A program made the translations under genes and the position numbers. A DNA stretch of 48,154 nt from Bacteroidota bacterium. Lineage in GTDB: Bacteria > Bacteroidota > Bacteroidia > Chitinophagales > LD1. The first letter of the stretch is position 1. Each line of letters begins with the position of its first letter. This document shows, piece by piece, positions 32,908-41,138 of the stretch. The stretch spans positions 194,548 to 242,701 of the forward strand of contig JAFDYN010000002.1 of NCBI GenBank assembly GCA_018267385.1, given 5' to 3'. The notes under the pieces are model-generated. The model saw only the letters and a program-made list of their open reading frames with translations, made no database searches and was not told the origin of the DNA.

Positions 32908-32941
32908 AATCAATTGCTATAACATGTGGCTGACACGAAAC

Positions 32942-33988
32942 TTAAAGTTCAAACACTTCTCCCAAGCTTAAAATTTTGAGGTCATTATTAATTTTGCCTT
33001 CAGCCTTAATCTTTCTTAAAATGATTTCAGGCTCACCTAATGGTTCATCAGCAGAATCGAAAGTACCATAGTGAAATGGGACAAAAGTTTTGGCTTTTGT
33101 GGCATTAAATGCTCTAGCCGCACTATATGGATCCTGATGGTGAGGAGACATAAACCACGTTGGCGAATAAGCGCCTGCACCAATAAGCGCTACGTCAATA
33201 TTAGGAAATGTATCACCAATAGTTTCAAAGTGCGAACTATAACCGGAATCGCCGGCGTAATAGACAGCTCGATTTTGGGATTGAATCATAAAACCACCCC
33301 ATAAAGTTGTATTAGCATCAAAGGGACTTCTATTGGCCCAATGCCTGGATGGTAGAAAGGTAATTTTCAAATCGGAGTTAAGCTTATACTGTTGATACCA
33401 ACCGGCAGACTGGATAGGGTTGTTAACCCAGTTTGAAATTAGCTTATCAAGTTTTAAACCAACCAATATTTGCGCCTGCGGGTTGTTTGCTGCCAGTATC
33501 TTCAAACTGCTTTTATCACAATGGTCGTAATGGGCATGTGAAATCAGTATGTAGTCAATCTGGAAGAACTTATCCGGTTCGACTGGCAATTCGGAGTACC
33601 GTTTACCAACCGGTAACTTTCCAAAAATCGGGTCGATTAAGATTCTAATTCCTGATAGCTGTATGAAGAAGCTGGCATGTCCAAGCCAAACAATTTTATC
33701 GCCGACATTAGTTAGCCAATTATCATTTTTATGGACCTTAATACGCCAAGTATCCTTCTTTTTCTCTGCCCTCTGAGGGTTTCTCTGCAGCATAAACTTT
33801 ACGATGGCCCTGTAGCTGATAACAGTAGGAAATTCATGGTTGATAAACAAGTGGCGTTGATCTAAAGGAGTGCCTGGCCAATCCGGTAATACCGTTGGTA
33901 ATTCAGGATTAGATGTATAATCTCTAATTTCTGGCTTTCCCCTTTTGTAAATAAACCGCTTCAGAAAATGCAAGAGTACCGTTATCAT
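32942..33988 (-). CDS. Metallo-beta-lactamase-fold hydrolase (NAPE-PLD / UlaG-like)
   Basis: 348 residues from the ATG at 33988. It has the metal motif I-S-H-A-H-Y-D-H-C-D (HxHxDH) near residue 155, V-W-L-G-H-A-S-F near residue 100, A-G-D-S-G-Y near residue 245 and F-V-P-F-H-Y-G-T-F near residue 308. These fit the branch that contains N-acyl-phosphatidylethanolamine phospholipase D and UlaG-type lactonases; W-R-I and R-H-W also appear as in NAPE-PLD relatives. The substrate is unknown. It starts one base after the AraC stop codon, so the two are coupled, and it is the last gene of the A+T-rich minus-strand cluster. The longer start at 34078 lies inside the AraC gene and was rejected. Confidence 0.85.
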   Translation of the reverse strand: MITVLLHFLKRFIYKRGKPEIRDYTSNPELPTVLPDWPGTPLDQRHLFINHEFPTVISYRAIVKFMLQRNPQRAEKKKDTWRIKVHKNDNWLTNVGDKIVWLGHASFFIQLSGIRILIDPIFGKLPVGKRYSELPVEPDKFFQIDYILISHAHYDHCDKSSLKILAANNPQAQILVGLKLDKLISNWVNNPIQSAGWYQQYKLNSDLKITFLPSRHWANRSPFDANTTLWGGFMIQSQNRAVYYAGDSGYSSHFETIGDTFPNIDVALIGAGAYSPTWFMSPHHQDPYSAARAFNATKAKTFVPFHYGTFDSADEPLGEPEIILRKIKAEGKINNDLKILSLGEVFEL

Positions 33989-33989
33989 T

Positions 33990-34811
33990 TTAATTTCGGC
34001 TTTTGTGACCAACCAAAGAAGATGGGCTATAACCAAACTGCTTTTTAAATACATACGAGAAGTGTGACAGATTTTCAAACCCTACCTCGTAGTATACTTC
34101 AATAGGTGTTTTACTCTCCTCGGCAAGCTGGTAGTGTGCTAATTCAAGCCTTTTTTGCGTTAGCCATTTTTGTGGCGTTGATTTGAATATCTTTTGGAAG
34201 TCTCTTTTGAAAGTGGTGAGGCTACGCCCAGTCAGATACCCAAATTTCTCCATAGGCACATTAAACATATAATTCTTCTCCATAAATTTACTTAAGTCTA
34301 TTTTGCCCGGTTGTTCAAAATTAGCCAGGTAAGCATCTATGCTATTATCTATGACCCTAAGGATACTAATGGCTTCCGAAATTTTCAGCGAAGCAATTTC
34401 ATTCGGAAATTTCCCTTCCATTTCAAAGTAAGGCAATAGTGAGGCCAGGTAACTGCTAAGCAGGGGGTGATCTTGAAAGCAAGGAATCTTTTCTATAGAT
34501 TTAATATCTCCCATTACCTTTAAACCGTAGTAAAAGTCTTTGAGCCTGGGTGTGGTTAAATGCATAGCCACCGATTTATGAGGTACACCATTTAGAGGCA
34601 TAAGCACCACTGATATCAATTGATTTCTGGGAATAAGAAAAACATCGCCGGGCTCAAAAGTGTAGGTGGAATTTGCATGAATAATTTTTGTCACTCCAGA
34701 TATAAGCCACACAAGAATGTGCTCTTCAAACAAAACTTCCGTCTTACTGAGCTTTTCGTTATAGGTTGATAGTTTTATTTCAGACGTAATGTACTTAGTT
34801 ATAGCATTCAT
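33990..34811 (-). CDS. AraC-family transcriptional regulator
   Basis: 273 residues. The N-terminal half is a cupin-like sensor domain (Y-T-F-E-P-G-D-V-F-L-I-P-R-N-Q near residue 50). The C-terminal 100 residues are a double helix-turn-helix DNA-binding domain, with F-G-Y-L-T-G-R-S-L-T-T-F-K-R-D-F near residue 190, then the second helix pair with I-E-V-Y-Y-E-V-G-F-E-N-L-S-H-F-S-Y-V-F-K-K-Q-F-G-Y-S-P-S near residue 235, the diagnostic AraC signature. It lies in the middle of the five-gene minus-strand cluster and probably controls it: the same direct-repeat motif stands upstream of three of the genes, including one half-site 16 bases before this start (34827-34837). The inducer is unknown. Confidence 0.93.
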   Translation of the reverse strand: MNAITKYITSEIKLSTYNEKLSKTEVLFEEHILVWLISGVTKIIHANSTYTFEPGDVFLIPRNQLISVVLMPLNGVPHKSVAMHLTTPRLKDFYYGLKVMGDIKSIEKIPCFQDHPLLSSYLASLLPYFEMEGKFPNEIASLKISEAISILRVIDNSIDAYLANFEQPGKIDLSKFMEKNYMFNVPMEKFGYLTGRSLTTFKRDFQKIFKSTPQKWLTQKRLELAHYQLAEESKTPIEVYYEVGFENLSHFSYVFKKQFGYSPSSLVGHKSRN

Positions 34812-34826
34812 TCTATATCACCTTAA

Positions 34827-34837
34827 TTGTTTTAAAG
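34827..34837 (+). promoter_or_regulatory. Candidate half-site of the AraC operator upstream of its own gene
   Basis: ttgttttaaag is identical to the core of both halves of the operator at 37467-37500 and in the same orientation. It is only 16 bases from the regulator's start codon, where binding could give autoregulation. A single half-site could be chance. Confidence 0.4.
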
Positions 34838-34846
34838 AAAAGAAAT

Positions 34847-35866
34847 CTATTTTACATCAAAGATAACACCAGTCATTTCCTCACTTAACTTCCATAACCT
34901 TTTGGCGCTAGTTTTATCTATTGCATATCTCTTCAAGCCATATTGTGTAGCGGGTTCATCATATTTGTGTTCAATATTTCCATCGTCCATTACATCAATA
35001 TCTGCATTGTTGCAATATACGCCCCCTATATCGTTTAGCATGGGGCTGACGGCACACCAGATAGTTGTAGCAGCTCCTTGTGGTATTGTTTTTAGCTTCC
35101 TTGCCACTTCTTGATATATGTTTCCCTCGGCATTTTGGGTCCCCATTTGCTGAAACAGTTTCATCGGTGCTTCGCGGGGTAGGTCTGTCCCCACCACAGA
35201 GCCCGGGTGTAATGAATATGCCCTTACACCAAATTCTTTGGCAAGATTATCCAACTCTACCGTGAACAGAATGTTAGCTGTTTTCGATTGTCCGTATGCA
35301 GTTAAAGTTTCGTAATCGTGATGCAAAAAATTAGGGTCATTAAAGTTAAATGCGGACATGTGATGGCCAAACGAGGATACGTTTATAACCCTTGCGCGCT
35401 TAGCCTTTTTGAGAGCTGGCCAGAGTTGTGCCGTTAATTGAAAATGCCCCAAGTGGTTTGTGGAGAGTTGAGATTCATAACCCCTGCTATCCCTTCGGAG
35501 TGGCACCCACATAATACCTGCATTATTGATAAGCAAATGTAGCGGCCGGCCCGAAGTCGAAAATTTTTCAGTAAATCTCATGATAGACTCATGAACCATT
35601 AAGTCCATTTCTTCAACTTCAATATTAGCAACAGATTCCAGGTTCCTTCTTGCCTTTAGGGTGTCGCGCGCAGGCACGATAACTGTTGCTCCCGCTGCCG
35701 AAAGTACTTTGGTTGCCTCTAAACCGATCCCTGCATAGCCACCGGTTACAATGGCTACTTTGCCCGTAAGGTCCGTTCCATTCATAACTTCCGTAGCAGT
35801 TGATTGTACGTTAAATCCTGAACCCAGTGGTTTTTGCAGGATTCTTTGATAGTTATTTTGTTCCAT
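34847..35866 (-). CDS. Short-chain dehydrogenase/reductase
   Basis: 339 residues starting M-E-Q-N-N-Y-Q-R. It has the NAD(P) motif V-T-G-G-Y-A-G-I-G at about 41-49, then L-L-I-N-N-A-G-I near 114, S-S of V-I-N-V-S-S-F near 163 and the catalytic pair in Y-G-Q-S-K near 192, the normal SDR tetrad. The length and the N-terminal extension fit the retinol dehydrogenase / WW-oxidoreductase-like branch often found in bacterial accessory clusters. Substrate unknown. The start at 35866 is preferred to 35905, whose extra residues (M-I-A-I-I-M-H-Y-K-T) look non-conserved. A second copy of the putative AraC operator lies about 50 bases upstream. Confidence 0.9.
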   Translation of the reverse strand: MEQNNYQRILQKPLGSGFNVQSTATEVMNGTDLTGKVAIVTGGYAGIGLEATKVLSAAGATVIVPARDTLKARRNLESVANIEVEEMDLMVHESIMRFTEKFSTSGRPLHLLINNAGIMWVPLRRDSRGYESQLSTNHLGHFQLTAQLWPALKKAKRARVINVSSFGHHMSAFNFNDPNFLHHDYETLTAYGQSKTANILFTVELDNLAKEFGVRAYSLHPGSVVGTDLPREAPMKLFQQMGTQNAEGNIYQEVARKLKTIPQGAATTIWCAVSPMLNDIGGVYCNNADIDVMDDGNIEHKYDEPATQYGLKRYAIDKTSAKRLWKLSEEMTGVIFDVK

Positions 35867-35915
35867 TGTTGTTATGGTTTTATAGTGCATGATGATGGCT
35901 ATCACCTCGATAGGG

Positions 35916-35949
35916 TTTGTTCAAAAGCCCAATCATACTTTGTTAAACA
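35916..35949 (+). promoter_or_regulatory. Putative AraC operator, copy 2 (upstream of the SDR gene)
   Basis: A block that matches the copy at 37467-37500 base by base over most of its length: tttgtt, two variable bases, aaag, then cc, at, and an identical atactttgtt. The two tttgtt half-sites are 23 bases apart in both copies. It starts 50 bases before the SDR start. No clear -7 box is seen between it and the gene. Confidence 0.6.
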
Positions 35950-35975
35950 TGTCATATTCATTGAATTCATTTATA

Positions 35976-36932
35976 CTATGAATTGTAGATGTATTCATCT
36001 ATATACTGTGCGTAAGAAGTAAGTAGGAAAGACCATGCCTCTTTGCTTATCTCCAAGTTTGGAAACAATATCTCGAACGCGTGAAAGCATCCTTTGAATA
36101 GTTTGAATGTTACAGGAATACCCGCTTTTTTTAGGTTCTCTACGTAGGCAATCGTTTCATCTCGGAAAGGTTCCACATCGCCAACAAAAGAAATCGTGGG
36201 GGGCAGTTTAAGATAATTTTTGTTTCGCGATGGTGCAGCGTACACAGGGATATCTGTTAATCCGCTTAGGTATTTAGCCCATCCCAGTTTGTTTGATTTT
36301 GAATCCCAGTTTGGTGCGTTATTATCCTTCGCTGACTCACTATTCTGGCGGTCGTCTAACATTGGGTAAATAGGGATTTGAAACGCAATTTTTACATCGC
36401 CGGTATCTGTGGCCTTTAATGTAACTGCTGCTGTAAGTCCTCCACCTGCACTATGTCCGGCCACAATCAGTTTCTCGGAAACAATACCCAGTGCTTCCTG
36501 ATTTTCATTTGCCCATAACAATGTATCGTAACAATCGTTGAATGCCGCGGGATAAGGCGCTTCATCAGATTTACGATAGTCAGGAGCAATAATGATACAA
36601 GGCTTTGCTGCTATGAATTTTTTAATGACGGAGAGGAATTCTTCCGGGCTACCAATCATATAGCCACCTCCATGTATATAAAGCATGCCTGGTAACTTTT
36701 GCGTGCTGTTCAATGGCTTGAATATTCTGATCCGTATCTTCCGACCACCGTTCCTGCTGTCAATAAATCGTTCTTCACAATGCAGACCTTCAATATTTTT
36801 TCCTCTAAGGCGGGCGCTGTTCATGTTTAGTAATCTAACGCCCAGGTTGTTCATCAACAATTTTGATGATGCCTTCAAAATCCAGTAGCTAGATTGAAGT
36901 TCTTTATTAAGCATGCTTTTTGTAACTCTCAT
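35976..36932 (-). CDS. Alpha/beta hydrolase (HSL-type esterase/lipase)
   Basis: 318 residues. The oxyanion-hole motif H-G-G-G-Y is at about residues 90-94 (L-Y-I-H-G-G-G-Y-M-I-G). The nucleophile elbow G-H-S-A-G-G is near residue 160, the acid Asp is in F-V-G-D-V-E-P-F-R-D near 252, and the His in G-C-F-H-A-F-E near 282, which completes the hormone-sensitive-lipase-type triad. No signal peptide is apparent, so it is probably cytoplasmic. It starts 4 bases after the SnoaL-like stop and is surely in the same transcript. The natural ester is unknown. Confidence 0.92.
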   Translation of the reverse strand: MRVTKSMLNKELQSSYWILKASSKLLMNNLGVRLLNMNSARLRGKNIEGLHCEERFIDSRNGGRKIRIRIFKPLNSTQKLPGMLYIHGGGYMIGSPEEFLSVIKKFIAAKPCIIIAPDYRKSDEAPYPAAFNDCYDTLLWANENQEALGIVSEKLIVAGHSAGGGLTAAVTLKATDTGDVKIAFQIPIYPMLDDRQNSESAKDNNAPNWDSKSNKLGWAKYLSGLTDIPVYAAPSRNKNYLKLPPTISFVGDVEPFRDETIAYVENLKKAGIPVTFKLFKGCFHAFEILFPNLEISKEAWSFLLTSYAQYIDEYIYNS

Positions 36933-36936
36933 CGCT

Positions 36937-37407
36937 TTATTGTTTAGTAGTTATTAAATCATTCAATCCATTTGGGAAGAATGCTGCCACAAAAGAAATA
37001 GTGTTTAAAAACTCCCGGTGGCTAACGATCTCCCCATCCTTTGAAACCAGATGGCCTACATACAATTGCTTATATGTTCTGCCATTGGCCAATACAGCTT
37101 CGCTTTCATATTCAGCAGTAACCTCCGTAGCGCTTTCCAGCATAATTTTAATGCTGGTAAAATGAAAATCCGGGGCGTTTTGCAATAATCCCTGCATAGT
37201 CGCCTCTATCGCTTCTTTGCCAATGATTTTGGCTGGGATACCAAGTGTTTCTACGTATGGAGCATCTATGTAGCCATCTGCTGCAAAAAAGGAGGCTGTT
37301 ACTTTGGGATTTCCGGCACCTACGCTTGTTAAGTATTCTTTAAGCAGTTGCGATGCTGATTTTGGTTCCGATGCTGTTGATGCATTCTTTGAATTGTTCT
37401 GTTCCAT
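36937..37407 (-). CDS. SnoaL-like / NTF2-fold protein
   Basis: 156 residues starting M-E-Q-N-N-S-K-N, the same first five residues as the SDR protein. After a Ser/Ala-rich leader of about 27 residues comes an NTF2-type cone: Y-L-T-S-V-G-A-G-N-P-K-V-T-A-S-F-F-A-A-D-G-Y-I-D-A-P-Y, then I-G-K-E-A-I-E-A-T-M-Q-G-L-L, F-H-F-T-S-I-K-I and H-R-E-F-L-N-T. This order fits SnoaL-like or limonene-epoxide-hydrolase-like proteins, which include cyclases, epoxide hydrolases and non-enzymatic binders. The longer frame to 37548 crosses the promoter and was rejected. It is the first gene of the cluster. Confidence 0.8.
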   Translation of the reverse strand: MEQNNSKNASTASEPKSASQLLKEYLTSVGAGNPKVTASFFAADGYIDAPYVETLGIPAKIIGKEAIEATMQGLLQNAPDFHFTSIKIMLESATEVTAEYESEAVLANGRTYKQLYVGHLVSKDGEIVSHREFLNTISFVAAFFPNGLNDLITTKQ

Positions 37408-37437
37408 TTTTTTGATTTTTAAATCTGTTTGATGGAA

Positions 37438-37465
37438 CAAAAGTATGCTGGATAAGGGTGGGCAA
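37438..37465 (-). promoter_or_regulatory. Promoter of the A+T-rich gene cluster
   Basis: On the minus strand, ttg (37463-37465), a 17-base spacer and an exact -7 box tacttttg (37438-37445), 31 bases before the SnoaL-like start. The putative AraC operator begins one base upstream of the -33 element, the usual place for an activator of this family. Confidence 0.7.
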
Positions 37466-37466
37466 T

Positions 37467-37500
37467 TTTGTTTTAAAGTCCGATTATACTTTGTTTTAAA
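37467..37500 (+). promoter_or_regulatory. Putative AraC operator, copy 1 (upstream of the SnoaL-like gene)
   Basis: A direct repeat of the 12-mer tttgttttaaag, with the first copy at 37467-37478 and the second at 37490-37501 (period 23 bases, about two helix turns). It lies at once upstream of the -33 element. A diverged copy of the same whole block sits before the SDR gene. Confidence 0.65.
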
Positions 37501-37577
37501 GGTCAATTCGGGTAAGTCCTGAAAACTGTTTTTGAAAATAATAACCAACTGAATATTAACCTTAAGGCTGCTCTCTC

Positions 37578-37602
37578 AGCCTGGCAGTTGCCGGGCTTTT
37601 TT
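37578..37602 (+). terminator. Orphan rho-independent terminator upstream of recQ
   Basis: Arms agcctggca and tgccgggct form a 7-9-bp stem (one T-G pair) followed by six T on the plus strand. No plus-strand gene lies between this site and tRNA-Arg, 4.7 kb upstream. It could be a leader attenuator for recQ, whose ATG is 82 bases downstream, or the terminator of an older transcript. Confidence 0.7.
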
Positions 37603-37683
37603 ATACCCATAGGCCGTTGTTCTGAATAAGTTTTCATACCCCGATGTAGCCTTTTCTTTATTTTGCCATCTTACATCTTTCCT

Positions 37684-39867
37684 ATGCCTACGATACAGGA
37701 TGCACTACAGGTACTGCAACATAAGTTTGGCTACGAGGCCTTCCGGCTGGAGCAGCAGCACGCCATAGAGCACATCCTGCGCGGCGGTGACTGCCTCGTA
37801 CTGATGCCCACTGGCGGCGGCAAGTCGCTCTGCTACCAGATACCGGCGCTGCTTTTTGATGGACTCACAGTAGTGGTCTCTCCGCTCATCTCACTGATGA
37901 AGGATCAGGTAGATGCCCTGCGGGCAAACGGCATCCCAGCAGCCTACCTCAATAGCTCCCTCAGCCTCGGCGAGCAAAACCAGGTGATGCGTGATGCCCC
38001 ATCAGGGAAACTCAAACTGCTCTATGTAGCGCCCGAGAGGCTGATCCAGCAGAGAGATGGCTTTCTTACCTTTCTCAAAGAGATCAATGTCTCGCTCTTC
38101 GCCATTGATGAGGCGCACTGTATATCCAGCTGGGGCCATGACTTTCGCCCGGAGTATATGCAGCTCGCGCGGCTCAAGCAGGTTTTCCCGAAGGTGCCTG
38201 TGGTAGCCCTTACCGCCACTGCAGACAAGCTCGTGCGCAAGGATATACTGGAGAAGCTTTCGCTGCAAGCGCCCGCTGTATTCCTCTCCAGCTTCAACCG
38301 TGCCAATATCCGCTACGATGTAGAGCCGAAGAAGAACTTCTATCCGCGCCTCGTAGAGTACCTGCGCGACCGCGAAGACCAGAGCGGTATCATCTACTGC
38401 CTCTCGCGCAACGGCACAGAGATGCTGGCTAAAGACCTGACGAAAGATGGCTTTAGCGCAAAGGCCTATCACGCCGGACTCGACCGCGCGGTACGCGAGA
38501 AGACACAAGAGCTATTTATAAGGGATGAGGTCAAAATCGTGGTGGCTACCATCGCCTTTGGTATGGGTATAGATAAGCCTAATGTGCGATTCGTAGTGCA
38601 TGCTGACCTGCCCAAGAACCTCGAGGGCTACTACCAAGAGACAGGACGCGCGGGCCGTGATGGACTGAGCAGCGAAGCCATGCTCTACTTCAGCATGGCA
38701 GATGCGATCAAGCTCAAGAGCTTTGTACTGATAGCAGACAATCCCGAGCAGACCAAAGTCCTGACGCGTAAACTGGACCAGATGGCGCGCTATGGCCAGC
38801 TCACCACCTGCCGCCGCAAATACCTGCTCAACTACTTTGATGAGCAAGCTCCAGACTACTGCGGCAACTGTGATGTCTGCCTCAGTAAGTTTGATATGAT
38901 AGACGGCACCGTCATAGCGCAAAAAGCGCTCTCGGCGGTCTCACGCCTCGGCCAGAACTTTGGCATCAACTATACCATCGACTTCCTCCGCGGCTCACAG
39001 TCTGAGAAGATACGCGGCGAGCACAAGGAGCTGAAGACCTATGGCGTAGGGGCTGATATATCCAAAGAAGACTGGCAGACCTATATGCGCGACCTGATAG
39101 GCCGCGGCTACCTGATGCAGACGGAGGATGAGTACCCCAAGCTACGCCTCACTGACAAGAGCGATGATGTGCTAAAGGGTCGCGCCACTGTGCAGCTGGT
39201 CAAGACAAAAACAGTAGTACATACACCGGCTGCGCCGAAAGCGTCTGCCGAGGCCAGCTACGAGCGCGATCTCTATGATCGTCTCAAAACACTACGCAAA
39301 ACCATAGCCGACAGCAGCAATGTACCTGCCTACGTAATACTCGGCGATGCCACGCTCGTAGAGATGGCCGCATATCTTCCGCAGACATTAGATGAACTGC
39401 GCCGCATCAGTGGCTTTGGCGATGTAAAGCTGGAGCGCTACGGCAGCCACTTCCTGGAGGTGATACGCAGCTATAGCGCGGAGCGGAAACTCAGCAGCCG
39501 TATCCACCACAAGTCACAAAAGCGCGAGCGCAAAGCCGGCAAACCTGTGAGCCAATCTGAAGGCGGCAAGAGGCGCACCGGAGATGTGACATATGAGCTC
39601 TACCGCCAGGGGCTCTCACTACAGGAGATCGCTGTACAGCGCGCACTCTCACTCACTACTATAGAGACGCATCTGGCCCAGCACGTAGAGAGCGGCGAAC
39701 TGCGTGTAGAGGAGCTGGTGCCGGCTCATAAGATAGACCTGCTCCTGCCACTCATAGAGCAGCATGGCTACCTATCACTCCGCAATATCAAAGAGGCCGC
39801 AGGAGAGGATATCAGCTATGGCGAGATACGCATGGTGGTGAGCGCTGCGATGGCCGGGCAGGTATGA
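37684..39867 (+). CDS. recQ: ATP-dependent DNA helicase RecQ
   Basis: 3'-5' helicase in recombination and fork repair. 727 residues from the ATG at 37684. The order of domains is complete: helicase motif I M-P-T-G-G-G-K-S near residue 43, motif II I-D-E-A-H-C-I-S-S-W-G-H-D-F-R near 137, motif VI Q-E-T-G-R-A-G-R-D-G near 319, the zinc-binding RQC cysteines (C-R-R-K-Y near 378, then C-G-N-C-D-V-C), a winged helix, an HRDC domain (about residues 533-600, ending in L-R-R-I-S-G-F-G-D-V-K) and a C-terminal helix-turn-helix (Y-R-Q-G-L-S-L-Q-E-I-A). An in-frame TTG at 37663 would add seven residues and is less likely. Confidence 0.96.
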   Translation: MPTIQDALQVLQHKFGYEAFRLEQQHAIEHILRGGDCLVLMPTGGGKSLCYQIPALLFDGLTVVVSPLISLMKDQVDALRANGIPAAYLNSSLSLGEQNQVMRDAPSGKLKLLYVAPERLIQQRDGFLTFLKEINVSLFAIDEAHCISSWGHDFRPEYMQLARLKQVFPKVPVVALTATADKLVRKDILEKLSLQAPAVFLSSFNRANIRYDVEPKKNFYPRLVEYLRDREDQSGIIYCLSRNGTEMLAKDLTKDGFSAKAYHAGLDRAVREKTQELFIRDEVKIVVATIAFGMGIDKPNVRFVVHADLPKNLEGYYQETGRAGRDGLSSEAMLYFSMADAIKLKSFVLIADNPEQTKVLTRKLDQMARYGQLTTCRRKYLLNYFDEQAPDYCGNCDVCLSKFDMIDGTVIAQKALSAVSRLGQNFGINYTIDFLRGSQSEKIRGEHKELKTYGVGADISKEDWQTYMRDLIGRGYLMQTEDEYPKLRLTDKSDDVLKGRATVQLVKTKTVVHTPAAPKASAEASYERDLYDRLKTLRKTIADSSNVPAYVILGDATLVEMAAYLPQTLDELRRISGFGDVKLERYGSHFLEVIRSYSAERKLSSRIHHKSQKRERKAGKPVSQSEGGKRRTGDVTYELYRQGLSLQEIAVQRALSLTTIETHLAQHVESGELRVEELVPAHKIDLLLPLIEQHGYLSLRNIKEAAGEDISYGEIRMVVSAAMAGQV

Positions 39868-39945
39868 TCAGTATAGCATAATCGCCTCACAGCTATACTA
39901 GGTAACATTATTAGCAGCGCTTTCACTACTTTCGCAGTCCGCTAT

Positions 39946-40404
39946 ATGCAGCAGAAAGTAGAAATAAGGAATAAGAAAGCAGGTTTCCAGTATACGCTGG
40001 CCGAGAGCTATACGGCAGGCATCGTACTGAAAGGCACTGAGATCAAGTCTATCCGTGAGGGTGCCGGCTCTATCTCTGAGGCGTTTTGCTTTGTGAGGGA
40101 TGGGGAGCTCTTTGTCAAGAACATGAATATCCCCGAGTACTCTCATGGCAACCTGATGAACCACGATATCCTCCGCCTGCGCAAGCTGCTGCTCAATAAA
40201 CGCGAGCTAAAAAAGATAGAGACCAAGACGCGCGAGAAGGGTGTGACCGTGGTGCCTGTCCGCCTCTTCCTCTCTGATCGTGGCTTCGCCAAACTGGAGA
40301 TAGCCATAGGCCGTGGCAAGAAGAACTTTGATAAGCGCGAGACGCTGAAGACAAAGGACAGCAAGCGCGAGCTGGACCGCGTGATGAAGAAGTACCGCGT
40401 CTAG
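39946..40404 (+). CDS. smpB: SsrA-binding protein
   Basis: Partner of tmRNA in rescue of stalled ribosomes. 152 residues with the N-R-x-A-x-F-x-Y-type start (I-R-N-K-K-A-G-F-Q-Y), then G-I-V-L-K-G-T-E-I-K-S-I-R, H-x-x-x-R-x-R-K-L-L-L (D-I-L-R-L-R-K-L-L-L), and V-P-V-R-L-F near residue 104. The basic C-terminal tail (K-R-E-T-L-K-T-K-D-S-K-R-E-L-D-R) is the part that enters the mRNA channel. No tmRNA gene is seen in this window. It ends directly against the convergent pcm gene with no bases between the stop codons. Confidence 0.96.
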   Translation: MQQKVEIRNKKAGFQYTLAESYTAGIVLKGTEIKSIREGAGSISEAFCFVRDGELFVKNMNIPEYSHGNLMNHDILRLRKLLLNKRELKKIETKTREKGVTVVPVRLFLSDRGFAKLEIAIGRGKKNFDKRETLKTKDSKRELDRVMKKYRV

Positions 40405-41070
40405 CTATAGCACCTTGCCACGCAGCATGGGCACAAAGGCTGCCTCACTGAAGATCTCCTGATCAAATTCTTTTTCCTCCAGGCGTGTGATGCGTACCAT
40501 CTTGGTCGCGCCATCTATATCCAATGGTATCACCATCTGGCCGCCCAGCATGAGCTGGCCGAGTAGCTTCTCAGGTATATGGGGTGCGGCAGCAGTGATG
40601 ATGATCTTATCAAACGGAGCAAAAGTCTCCAGCCCCTCAAAGCCATCGCCAAAGAACATCTTGACAGCATTATAGCCAAGGTCATTCAGAAGTGTACGTG
40701 TACGGTCGTAGAGCTTGCGCTGGCGCTCTATGGAGAAGACCTTCACGCCTAGCTCTGCCAGTACAGCCGCCTGATAGCCGCTGCCTGTACCGATCTCGAG
40801 TACCTTTTCTTTTGGTAAAGTTTCAAGCAACTGTGACTGATAGGCCACCGTATACGGCTGCGAGATGGTCTGTCCCTCCCCTATCGGAAAAGCGATATCC
40901 TCATAGGCCTTCACGTCAAAAATGTTGTCATTGCCCAGAAACAAATGGCGTGGCACGCGCTCTATGGCATCGAGTACACGGCGGTCCGTGATGCCCTTCT
41001 TGGCGAGCAGGGCTACCAATTCTTTACGAAGTCCTTTATGACGATATGTATCTTTTGAGAGCAATGACAT
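40405..41070 (-). CDS. pcm: Protein-L-isoaspartate O-methyltransferase
   Basis: Repairs isoaspartyl residues in aged proteins with S-adenosylmethionine. 221 residues, the usual length. The family signatures are present: A-F-P-I-G-E-G-Q-T-I-S-Q-P-Y near residue 66, the SAM loop V-L-E-I-G-T-G-S-G-Y-Q-A-A-V-L near residue 96, and K-I-I-I-T-A-A-A-P-H-I-P near residue 155, ending with L-R-G-K-V-L. No signal peptide. Confidence 0.95.
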   Translation of the reverse strand: MSLLSKDTYRHKGLRKELVALLAKKGITDRRVLDAIERVPRHLFLGNDNIFDVKAYEDIAFPIGEGQTISQPYTVAYQSQLLETLPKEKVLEIGTGSGYQAAVLAELGVKVFSIERQRKLYDRTRTLLNDLGYNAVKMFFGDGFEGLETFAPFDKIIITAAAPHIPEKLLGQLMLGGQMVIPLDIDGATKMVRITRLEEKEFDQEIFSEAAFVPMLRGKVL

Positions 41071-41138
41071 GATAGGCGCAAGTTAAGCAAGGTCTCAGCA
41101 AGTGATGGCAGCAGGTGTTCACAGGTGGTGTGGATAGG

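Noticed and set aside
32782..37600. Direct repeat of the tRNA-Arg 3' end (att site)
   Set aside because: I looked for a second copy of the T arm and acceptor sequence at the right edge of the A+T-rich cluster and saw none.
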